A stretch of DNA of 64,000 bases from Lentimicrobiaceae bacterium (GTDB lineage Bacteria > Bacteroidota > Bacteroidia > Bacteroidales > P3): NCBI GenBank assembly GCA_022510485.1, contig JAFLTI010000001.1, positions 32,068 through 96,067 of the forward strand, read 5' to 3'. The notes beneath the pieces were generated by a model, which saw only the letters and a program-made list of their open reading frames with translations, was not told the DNA's origin and did not search any database. The position numbers and the translations under genes were made by a program. Positions within the stretch are counted from its first letter, which is position 1. Each line of letters starts with the position of its first letter. This document shows, piece after piece, positions 7,180-14,914 of this stretch.

Positions 7180-10100
7180 ATGAGCATATTCACAACAGCA
7201 GTAAACAAGCCCATCTCAACCTTGATGATCTTTGTTGCCGTCTTGGTTCTTGGGATTGCTTCGTATTTAAGCCTGCCGGTGGATCAATACCCCAAGATGG
7301 ACCCACCTTATATTACGGTAATGGCAACCTACCCCGGTGCCAATGCCGCCGACATCGAAGAGAATGTAACCAAGATATTGGAAGACCAGCTCAATTCGGT
7401 AGACGACTTAAAGGAAATCACCTCTACTTCTTACGACAATCTGGCGGTAATCAGCCTTGAGTTTGAATGGGAAGTGAACCTTGACGAGGCATCTAACGAT
7501 GTGCGCGATGCGGTGGACAAGTCGATGCAACGCTTGCCCGACGACATAGACCGACCTACTATTATGAGGTTCAACACCTCTATGATGCCTATCTTGATTT
7601 ATGCCGTAACCGCCAAGGAATCGTATTCGGGTCTGGATAAGATTATCGACGACAAACTGATTACCCGCCTTAACCGCGTTGACGGCGTGGCTTCTGTAAC
7701 CCTTGCCGGCGCGCCTGAGCGTGTGGTCTACATAGACCTCGACCCCAACCAGTTAGACGCCTACCACCTTACCGTAGAGCAGATCGGCAACAAAATTCTT
7801 GCCGAAAACCAAGATATTTCTTCGGGTAGCGTAAAAATCGGACTGATGGACTACAGTCTGCGTGTGGAAGGCGAGTTTGACGAGAGCGACCAGATTAAGG
7901 ACATCGTTTTGGGAACGCTCAACAACCGCACCATTTATTTGCACGATGTGGCTAAGGTTCGCGATACGATTAAGGATATTACGCTCGAACAGACCATTAA
8001 CCGAGGGGATGGCGGAGTGTTGCTCATTACCAAGCAGACCGATGCCAATGCCGTTGCAGTGGCTAAAGAAGCCAAGAAGCAGTTGGAACTGGCGCAAAAG
8101 GAAATGCCGACAGATATACATTTCCAGATTATTACCGACAACTCCGACTTTATTGTAAAATCTATCAATAACTTACAGGAAACCTTGCTCTACGCCTTGG
8201 TATTCGTAATATTGGTGGTGTTCCTTTTCTTGGGCAGGTGGCGCGCTACCTTTATCGTAGCCCTTACCATTCCTATCTCGCTTATCGTGGCGTTCATCTA
8301 TCTGTTCGCCACCGGAGAATCCTTGAACGTAATTTCGCTCTCCTCCCTCTCTATCGCTATCGGTATGGTGGTTGACGACGCGATTGTGGTTCTTGAAAAC
8401 GTAACCAAACACATCGACCGAGGAAGCCGTCCTCGGGAAGCCGCCAAATACGGTACCAACGAAGTATGGCTTTCGGTTATCGTAACCACGCTCGTTACCG
8501 TAGCGGTGTTCTTTCCCCTTACTTTGGTTACCGGTATGACGGGTATCTTGTTCAAGCAACTGGGCTGGATTGTCTGCATTACCGTATGTACTTCCACAGC
8601 AACGGCTATCTCGCTTACGCCCATGCTCTGCTCGCAGTTGCTTAAATTGCACGACAAAACCAAGCTCAAGAAATTTTCTTTCTACGCTATTTCTTCCCGT
8701 GCCCTCGATAAATTAGACTCTTTCTACGAAAACCTTATCCGCTGGGTACTCCGCCATAAGACCGTAACTATCTGCACTATGTTCGCGCTCTTTTTCGGCT
8801 CTATGTATCTGGTTCGGTTCGTCAAGACCGACTTTATGCCGCAGAACGACCAAAACTCGCTTTCTGCCTATGTAAAGATGCAGTCGGGTCAAAGGGTTGA
8901 AGAAACCAAGCGTGTGGCATTGCTTATCGACTCGGCAATCCGTGCCAACGTTCCCGAAATTACGGTAATGAACCTTTCTTACGGTAGCGAGGAAGAGGCT
9001 TCTTTTGCCTCTATGATGAATACTACCGGGAACAACATTCTCAATATGCGTATCCGCACTGTGGATATGAAAGACCGCGACCGCAGCGTATTTGAAATGG
9101 CAGACCAAATTCGCGGAATACTCAGAAGTTTTCCCGATGTGCTGCAATATACCGTTTCTACCGGTTCGGGCGGTTTTGGAGGAAGCAACTCTGTGGATGT
9201 TGAAATCATAGGGCACGACTTTAACGTTACCAGTGAACTGGCGCAGGTGGTTTCGCGCAAGGCTCTTGAAATTCCCGGTGTGGGCGACGTAAAGATAAGC
9301 CGCGACGACGACAAGTCGGAACTTCAGGTTCTTCTTGACCAAAACAAGCTGGCGCAGCACAACCTTACCACCTCGCAAGTGGGGATGTACCTGCGTAACC
9401 GCATTTACGGCTTTAGAAACAGTAAGTTTAAGGAAGACGGTGAAGAATACGACATTATTGTGCGTTTGGACGAATCATACCGTTCTTCGATTACCGATGT
9501 GGAAAACTTTTTGATTCCTGACGGATACGGACAGAAAGTCCGTTTGAAAGAACTCGGTTCCATACGTGAATACTATTCGCCACCCAATATCGAAAGAAAG
9601 AGCAAGCAGCGTTATCTGAAAGTGAGCATCTCGCCTGCCGCCGGAGTATCGCTCGGTCAGATTGCCAACTATGCCCAGCAGATTATCGACAATTTAGAAG
9701 AAGTGCCCGGCGACGTTACCTTCTACTTGGGCGGTAACTACGAAGATCAGCAGGAATCTTTCAGCTCGCTTACAATCTTGCTCCTGCTCTCGCTTATGTT
9801 GGTATATATCGTAATGGCGGCGCAGTTTGAAAGCTTCAAGATGCCTTTCATCATTATGATGGCAATTCCCTTTGCCTTTACCGGGGTAATCCTCGCCTTG
9901 CTGTTGACCGGTACTTCCTTGAGTATCGTGGCGGCTTTGGGTGCGGTATTGCTGGTAGGTATCGTTACCAAGAACGGTATTGTGCTTATCGACTTTATCA
10001 ACCTTTTGCGTGAACGCGGATTGCCGCTCTACGAAGCTATCGAAAAGGCTTGCCGTTCCCGTCTGCGCCCGGTATTGATGACTTCGTTAACCACCATTCT

Positions 10101-10335
10101 CGGTATGGTTCCTATGGCTTTGAGTATGGGCGAAGGTGCCGAAACATGGCGTCCTATGGGGGTAGCGGTTATCGGGGGTATGATTTTCTCTACCCTGATT
10201 ACGATGATTATCGTGCCTGCCATCTATGCCGCCACCAACAAGAGCGGAAACAGGAACAAGCAGAAGTCGGTTGCCAAGCAATACACTTTTATGCACGGCT
10301 TCGATCCTCAGGAACTTCCGCAGGTAACGCAATAA
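7180..10335 (+). CDS. RND multidrug efflux transporter, AcrB/HAE1 type
   Basis: At 1051 aa this is full length for an AcrB-like pump. It begins with the typical N-terminal helix (VNKPISTLMIFVAVLVLGI) and the PGANAADIEENVTKILED porter motif. The proton-relay aspartates are in IGMVVDDAIVVLENV (TM4), the lysine in GIVTKNGIVLIDF (TM10) and the arginine in RLRPVLMTS. All relay residues are present, so it should be active. It imports protons and exports hydrophobic drugs or other toxic compounds through the TolC partner. The substrate cannot be told from sequence. Confidence 0.95.
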   Translation: MSIFTTAVNKPISTLMIFVAVLVLGIASYLSLPVDQYPKMDPPYITVMATYPGANAADIEENVTKILEDQLNSVDDLKEITSTSYDNLAVISLEFEWEVNLDEASNDVRDAVDKSMQRLPDDIDRPTIMRFNTSMMPILIYAVTAKESYSGLDKIIDDKLITRLNRVDGVASVTLAGAPERVVYIDLDPNQLDAYHLTVEQIGNKILAENQDISSGSVKIGLMDYSLRVEGEFDESDQIKDIVLGTLNNRTIYLHDVAKVRDTIKDITLEQTINRGDGGVLLITKQTDANAVAVAKEAKKQLELAQKEMPTDIHFQIITDNSDFIVKSINNLQETLLYALVFVILVVFLFLGRWRATFIVALTIPISLIVAFIYLFATGESLNVISLSSLSIAIGMVVDDAIVVLENVTKHIDRGSRPREAAKYGTNEVWLSVIVTTLVTVAVFFPLTLVTGMTGILFKQLGWIVCITVCTSTATAISLTPMLCSQLLKLHDKTKLKKFSFYAISSRALDKLDSFYENLIRWVLRHKTVTICTMFALFFGSMYLVRFVKTDFMPQNDQNSLSAYVKMQSGQRVEETKRVALLIDSAIRANVPEITVMNLSYGSEEEASFASMMNTTGNNILNMRIRTVDMKDRDRSVFEMADQIRGILRSFPDVLQYTVSTGSGGFGGSNSVDVEIIGHDFNVTSELAQVVSRKALEIPGVGDVKISRDDDKSELQVLLDQNKLAQHNLTTSQVGMYLRNRIYGFRNSKFKEDGEEYDIIVRLDESYRSSITDVENFLIPDGYGQKVRLKELGSIREYYSPPNIERKSKQRYLKVSISPAAGVSLGQIANYAQQIIDNLEEVPGDVTFYLGGNYEDQQESFSSLTILLLLSLMLVYIVMAAQFESFKMPFIIMMAIPFAFTGVILALLLTGTSLSIVAALGAVLLVGIVTKNGIVLIDFINLLRERGLPLYEAIEKACRSRLRPVLMTSLTTILGMVPMALSMGEGAETWRPMGVAVIGGMIFSTLITMIIVPAIYAATNKSGNRNKQKSVAKQYTFMHGFDPQELPQVTQ

Positions 10336-10344
10336 TGTAAATTT

Positions 10345-10384
10345 GGAGAGGAGGCGGGGTCGCTGGCGACCCCGCCTCCTCTCC
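10345..10384. promoter_or_regulatory. Very strong GC-rich stem-loop inside the efflux operon
   Basis: Positions 10345-10363 and 10366-10384 are perfect 19-bp complements with only two bases between them. The hairpin starts 9 bp after the pump stop codon and ends just before the next gene. There is no T-run after it, so it is not a classical terminator. It may protect the upstream mRNA, attenuate transcription or set the level of the downstream protein. Confidence 0.75.
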
Positions 10385-10405
10385 TCCGATTCAATGATCC
10401 GAAAA

Positions 10406-10702
10406 ATGAAAAAAGCAGTTTTTATAGCCTATAACCAAGCCCTGACCGAAAGGGTCGATTATATTCTCAAAACCCTCAACATAAAGGGTTACACGCAATG
10501 GCCTACCGTTAACGGTGCCGGAAGTTACACAGGGGAACCGCGTATGGGAAACCATACTTGGCCCGAAATGAACTCGGCTACCATGACTGTGGTGGAGCCT
10601 GAAATGGTGCCCATCTTGTTAAAGTACATCAAGCAGCTTGATGAGATTAATAAGGAGAATGGGATTCGGGCTTTTGTGTGGGATATTACTGAAATGTATT
10701 AA
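10406..10702 (+). CDS. PG0541-family transporter-associated PII-like protein
   Basis: Starting at MKKAVFIAYNQ the product is 98 aa. The frame is open further upstream, but that part is the hairpin DNA and its translation (RRGRWRPR) is not protein-like. ATG 10394 is an alternative start. The small alpha/beta protein resembles GlnB/PII-fold proteins, with TLNIKGYTQWPTVNG and AFVWDITEMY. The same gene follows the RND pump in Porphyromonas gingivalis (PG0538-PG0541 order, recalled). It may sense a ligand and modulate the pump; this role is inference. Confidence 0.75.
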   Translation: MKKAVFIAYNQALTERVDYILKTLNIKGYTQWPTVNGAGSYTGEPRMGNHTWPEMNSATMTVVEPEMVPILLKYIKQLDEINKENGIRAFVWDITEMY

Positions 10703-11057
10703 AAAGAGCGGATTTAAGGGGCAAGCTGCTGCCTTGCCTTCGGGATTCGCACTTCGGTCACGTACCTAAGTACGCTCCCTCGTGCTCACCCTTGGCAGCC
10801 TTGCATCTCACCCCTTAAATCCACTCTTTACTTTCAATCACGCACACTCCTCGCCCCCTGCGGGTTGCGCCTCGCATCTCACCTCTTAATCGCTCTTTTA
10901 CTTTCAATCACACACGCTCCCTTGTGCTCACCCTTGGCTGCCTTGCATCTCACCCCTAAAATCCACTCTTTACTTTCAATCACGCACACTTCCTCCCACT
11001 CACACTTGACAAGCCTTAAATCCGTTCTTTTGCTTTTCAAGTTTATGTAATCAAGTT
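10703..11057. other. Non-coding stretch with 71-bp tandem repeats
   Basis: The short open frames here are low-complexity artefacts of the repeat. A palindrome CGTAC-CTAA-GTACG lies at 10761-10774. The rest is mostly the tandem array annotated at 10768-11020. No terminator with a T-run is obvious after the PG0541-like gene. Confidence 0.7.
10768..11020 (+). repeat. 71-bp tandem repeat array, about 3.5 copies
   Basis: The block GCCTTGCATCTCACC (second copy GCCTCGCATCTCACC) begins at 10798, 10869 and 10940, exactly 71 bp apart. Each copy continues with a variant of CTTTACTTTCAATCACGCAC. Two copies also carry GCTCCCTCGTGCTCACCCTT or a near match 30 bp upstream. The last copy is truncated and diverged. 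The first unit matches the dispersed repeat at 62-106. Confidence 0.8.
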
Positions 11058-11735
11058 CTATAATTTGCTTAAAAGGGCTTTTAATAGCGTAAAGTTCTTC
11101 TTGGGGGCGAGGGTCCAGAAATCGTTGTATTGAGACATATTGTCGGCTTTCTTGCCGGGAGTGTCGCTGATTACGCGCAGGGATAAGAAAGGTATCTGCC
11201 ATATATGGCAAACCTGCGCCATAGCGGCACTTTCCATATCTACCGCCAGCACTTGGGGAAAATGTTTTTTGATTGCCTGCAACTGTTGCGGGTCTTGAAT
11301 AAATTGATCTCCGGTGCAGATTAAGCCTTGTTTTACGCCTGCCCCTTTTACGGCAGAAAGCAAGTGCGCATCGGCGGCATAGCGGGCGGGAAATCCCTGC
11401 ACCTGTCCGTATTCGTTGCCTGTACCGCAATCCACATCGTGGTAAACGCAAAAATCGCCTGCCACCACATCACCCACTTCCAAACAGCTGTCCATACCGC
11501 CTGCCACGCCCGAATTAATCAGGGCTTGGGGCGCATAGTCATATTGCAGCAAATTTACGCCCGTAGCGGCTGCCACCTTGCCGATACCCGATTTCATCAA
11601 GACCACTTCTTTGTCTTCCACGCGCCCCGCAGCTATCCGGAAGCCCTGTCGGCTCACATCTTGCTTATCCTGCAAAAGGTCTTCCAGCAAGGCAAATTCC
11701 TTGTCCATAGCTACCACAATGGCTATTCTTTTCAT
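11058..11735 (-). CDS. mtnN: 5'-methylthioadenosine/S-adenosylhomocysteine nucleosidase
   Basis: With the start at MKRIAIVVAMDKEF the product is 225 aa, normal for MTAN. It hydrolyses methylthioadenosine and S-adenosylhomocysteine, recycling adenine and feeding methionine salvage and LuxS-type metabolism. Diagnostic parts are the N-terminal GAM-like AMDKEFALLEDLL, LINSGVAGGMD, CTGDQFI, and AVDMESAAMAQVC with the substrate-binding Met-Glu and RVISDTPG with the catalytic Asp. The open frame extends 11 codons upstream without a supporting feature. It is a cytoplasmic single gene, divergent from the phosphatase at 11837. Confidence 0.93.
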   Translation of the reverse strand: MKRIAIVVAMDKEFALLEDLLQDKQDVSRQGFRIAAGRVEDKEVVLMKSGIGKVAAATGVNLLQYDYAPQALINSGVAGGMDSCLEVGDVVAGDFCVYHDVDCGTGNEYGQVQGFPARYAADAHLLSAVKGAGVKQGLICTGDQFIQDPQQLQAIKKHFPQVLAVDMESAAMAQVCHIWQIPFLSLRVISDTPGKKADNMSQYNDFWTLAPKKNFTLLKALLSKL

Positions 11736-11836
11736 CGGCAATGTTTTGAATAAAGTTAAACCTTGCAAAAGTAAAAGTTTTTACGCTGCCTTGTCCCGAT
11801 TTTTATATTTTTGCCCCTACCTCAACACTTATCAAG

Positions 11837-13588
11837 ATGAACGTAAAGAAACCCATCGGCACTATTTTGCTCTTGCTCGCCCTCTATCCGCTTGGATTCG
11901 GGCAGGTTCAGATAAGAAACACCACCACCGACCAACAGCGGCGTAAAGACATAGAATATATCGACAGGCAACCCCTGCAGCTAACCAGAGTAACGCCCGC
12001 TGGCATCAAGAATGTGATTGTGATGATTCCCGACGGTTGCAGCACCGAACTGCTGGCTTTGGGGCGCTGGATGAACAATGGGCTGCCTTTGGCTCTCGAC
12101 AGCCGGATCAGCGGCTTAGTGCGCACTTATTGCTCCGACAGCCCTATCGGTGATTCGGCGCCTACCGGCAGCACCTACGCCACCGGTCATCGTTCTCAAG
12201 ACGGCTTTATAGCCACCTATCCTGCCCGCAGTATGGACAGCGCCGGCAATCGTTTCGACACCGATCCCGACTTGGCGTATCAACCCATGTTTACGCTTTT
12301 GGAAGCCGCCCAACAGCAAGGCAAGGCTACCGGTATGGTGGTTACCTGCTATTTTACCCATGCCACGCCTGCCGACTTTCTGGCGCATACTCCCAATCGC
12401 AACCAATATAACCGTATTGCCAAGCAAATGGTTCACCACCCTTGCGACTTGCTGTTGGGCGGCGGTTCTTATTGGATTGATTCCTCAAAAAATGCCGGGT
12501 ATAACGCGCAAAAGGAACTTAAGAAGCGGGATATTTTCTATACCAAAAACTTTGCAGAGGCAAAGCAGTCTGCCGAGCAAGGCAACTACAAGATATGGGG
12601 GCTTTTTTCTTCTAAGGAGATGGATTACGAGATAGACCGCGACCCGCAGGAACAGCCGTCTTTGGAAGAAATGACCCGCCTTGCCTTGGATGCCCTTTCA
12701 AAACAGGAAAACGGTTTCTTTTTGATGATTGAGGGCAGCAAAGTGGATTGGGGCGCGCACAACAACGACCTGCCGGGTACCGTGTTCGATTTTTTGGCTT
12801 TTGACCGTGCGGTGGGCGCCGTTATGGACTTTGCCCAAAAAGACGGACAAACCTTGGTAGTGGTGATGCCCGACCATCAGACCGGAGGTCTTAGCATAGG
12901 CAACCGCCGCATCAATTCGGGCTATGCCCAAAAGAGCGCGCAAGAACTGTTTGAACCCTTAAAGAACTGCAAGGCTTCTTACGAACAGACGGTAAAAGCC
13001 CTTTTTACGGAAGATACCGGCAAAAACCTTGCTGAACGCCTGCAAGAGAGCATCCGTAACAATTTCGGCATTGACAGCATAGCACAGGATAAGATTGACG
13101 CCCTTATACCGATTCTGCAAGAAAACAAAGCCGCAAGAAAGAGCGTGCGGGCACTGAGCGATGTACTGAACGCTCACTTTTACATGGGCTGGACCACTTT
13201 CGGGCATAACGGAGGCGATGTCTTCTTTGCCGCCTACCACCCTTATGGCAAAGAGCTTAAAGGCATTATCGACAACGAAGAAATCAATCCCTATATCTGC
13301 CGTGAGGCAAAATACCCCTCTTTAGACGAGCTTACGCAGACCTATTACGCTCCTGTAGGGCGCGTATTTCCTCAAGCCTCCTACCGAGCCGTTTACAAGA
13401 ACAACAAGCCTGACGAGGAATCCGACCCCCTCTATCTTGAACTTAGGCTCAAAAACAAAACGCTCAAGATTTTTCCGAATACCGACCGCGCCGAACTCAA
13501 CCAAAAGGAAATTACGCTGCCGGGTATCTGTATCTTTAACGGTAAAGGGGCTTACCTGCCTGCCGAATGTGCCAAACTCCTTAAGTGA
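11837..13588 (+). CDS. Secreted alkaline phosphatase (PhoA superfamily)
   Basis: The 583-aa product has a signal peptide (about 1-22) and an alkaline-phosphatase domain. Metal and catalytic residues look complete: Asp in VIVMIPDGCS, the phosphorylated Ser in IGDSAPTGSTYATG, Glu/Asp/His in MIEGSKVDWGAHNND, Asp-His in VVMPDHQTGGL and a late His in TTFGHNGGD. It should release phosphate from monoesters in the periplasm or outside the cell. There is no T9SS signal at the C-terminus. A TATTTTTG -7-like box lies about 30 bp upstream without a clear -33 element. Confidence 0.92.
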   Translation: MNVKKPIGTILLLLALYPLGFGQVQIRNTTTDQQRRKDIEYIDRQPLQLTRVTPAGIKNVIVMIPDGCSTELLALGRWMNNGLPLALDSRISGLVRTYCSDSPIGDSAPTGSTYATGHRSQDGFIATYPARSMDSAGNRFDTDPDLAYQPMFTLLEAAQQQGKATGMVVTCYFTHATPADFLAHTPNRNQYNRIAKQMVHHPCDLLLGGGSYWIDSSKNAGYNAQKELKKRDIFYTKNFAEAKQSAEQGNYKIWGLFSSKEMDYEIDRDPQEQPSLEEMTRLALDALSKQENGFFLMIEGSKVDWGAHNNDLPGTVFDFLAFDRAVGAVMDFAQKDGQTLVVVMPDHQTGGLSIGNRRINSGYAQKSAQELFEPLKNCKASYEQTVKALFTEDTGKNLAERLQESIRNNFGIDSIAQDKIDALIPILQENKAARKSVRALSDVLNAHFYMGWTTFGHNGGDVFFAAYHPYGKELKGIIDNEEINPYICREAKYPSLDELTQTYYAPVGRVFPQASYRAVYKNNKPDEESDPLYLELRLKNKTLKIFPNTDRAELNQKEITLPGICIFNGKGAYLPAECAKLLK

Positions 13589-13604
13589 GGCAGTTTGAAC
13601 GGTA

Positions 13605-14822
13605 TTATTTAAGACGGCGCAGGGCACTCCACCAGCGCGAGGGTATTTCGTTTTGCTGGGCGGTCTGGTAGTCTTGGTACGAACACGCCAGATAACAGTG
13701 CTTGCCGTAACGCTGCTTCTGATCTTCGGTGCAGGGCAGTTCTATCCACCAGCGGTCGGTCTGCTTGCATTTGTAAAATATCAGATCCTGCTCCAATTCT
13801 TCGAGCGGTACGATATACTGTTTGAATTCAACGCCTGTGGCTGTGAGCGGATGATCGTCGCCCCGGTGTTCCATACCGTCTAAGAAGCACCATATCATTT
13901 CGGCTAACAGCGCGGCACTGTCGTTGCCCTTGTCTAAGGCCGGATAATACTCAAAAAGTCCCAATACGCCCACCTGTCGGCTTATACCTGCATAACGCGC
14001 CAACTGGCATGCCTGTTCAGCTGTAAAGCCCGTAGGGCGTGCCCAAGGATTGGCAGGGCTTTCGGATTTCTTTATCGCGCAGAGGTCAAAGCTCACGCAA
14101 TCCGCATCGCGCACATAGGGTTCTGCCGCCTGCAAATTATCGCGCAACATTCCGTAACGGCAGGAATCAAAGAACAGGCGGTTCATAAGACCTATCGCAT
14201 CGTTATCCACCAAATAGGTCTGGTAGCCGATATTCATATAGTTGAACAGATAATTATCGGGTTCCACCACCATGCGGGCAGCAAAGGAATTATGACTGAG
14301 CGGCTCTGCGAGGGGATCGAAATTGGAATCAACCCCTTCGGCTATATTGAGTCTGGAATCTACGGTAAGTATATTGGTCATGCGGCGCAGGCGCACGTAG
14401 GCACGGTAAACGGCATACGTCAGGTCTTGGGTTCCGCCCAAAAGCACTACGGCGGTGTTCTGCGCCAATAAACAAGAAATTACTTCGGAAAGGGCAAAAT
14501 AGGTATCCTGTATGGTCTTGCCGCATTTCAAATCGCCCAAATCGACTATTTTTCCCCAAGATGCGGAACCATAGAGGTTATAGAGTTCGCGGCGCACGCT
14601 TTCCGCTCCGTTGCAGCGCAGGTCTTCTTTAGAATAACTGCCGCCACGACTTTCGTCTATGCCGATAAAAGCCACCGAAGCTCCTTGTACCGACGGAAAA
14701 TGTTCGGGTACCGTGTACTTTTGAACCATTCTGCCCATACGGGCGGTGTTGTCGGCATAAAAGGCTCCCGCCTCCATATACGGGCAGGGATTGAAATACA
14801 GGCTCAAATCGATTTCTTTCAT
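13605..14822 (-). CDS. Arginase/formimidoylglutamase-fold protein, metal site degenerate
   Basis: Starting at MKEIDLSLYFNP the product is 405 aa. The ureohydrolase fold is recognisable, but the manganese-ligand motifs are altered. The usual GGxH site reads VVLLGGTQDLTYA (His to Gln). The DAHxD site reads TVDSRLN (His to Arg, Asp to Asn). The SxDxD site reads SFDLCAI (second Asp to Cys). Two of the expected ligands appear to remain, so normal arginase or formimidoylglutamase activity is doubtful. The N-terminal and C-terminal parts are longer than in classical arginases. The gene converges on the phosphatase with a 16-bp gap. Exact function unknown. Confidence 0.7.
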   Translation of the reverse strand: MKEIDLSLYFNPCPYMEAGAFYADNTARMGRMVQKYTVPEHFPSVQGASVAFIGIDESRGGSYSKEDLRCNGAESVRRELYNLYGSASWGKIVDLGDLKCGKTIQDTYFALSEVISCLLAQNTAVVLLGGTQDLTYAVYRAYVRLRRMTNILTVDSRLNIAEGVDSNFDPLAEPLSHNSFAARMVVEPDNYLFNYMNIGYQTYLVDNDAIGLMNRLFFDSCRYGMLRDNLQAAEPYVRDADCVSFDLCAIKKSESPANPWARPTGFTAEQACQLARYAGISRQVGVLGLFEYYPALDKGNDSAALLAEMIWCFLDGMEHRGDDHPLTATGVEFKQYIVPLEELEQDLIFYKCKQTDRWWIELPCTEDQKQRYGKHCYLACSYQDYQTAQQNEIPSRWWSALRRLK

Positions 14823-14914
14823 TTCCGTGCAGGCTTTAATTTTTGACAAAAATAGCACAAGCCATCTTGCAAAAACAGCCCTTCGGAATCAATCCATTCA
14901 CAAGCCAAGGTTAA

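Noticed and set aside
10865-11451. Two open frames over the 71-bp repeat region
   Set aside because: Both translate the non-coding tandem repeat; the minus-strand one also runs into mtnN in another frame.
11761-11830. Complete promoters for mtnN and the phosphatase
   Set aside because: TAnnTTTG-like boxes occur on both strands but no TTTG lies 19 bp upstream, so I did not list them as features.
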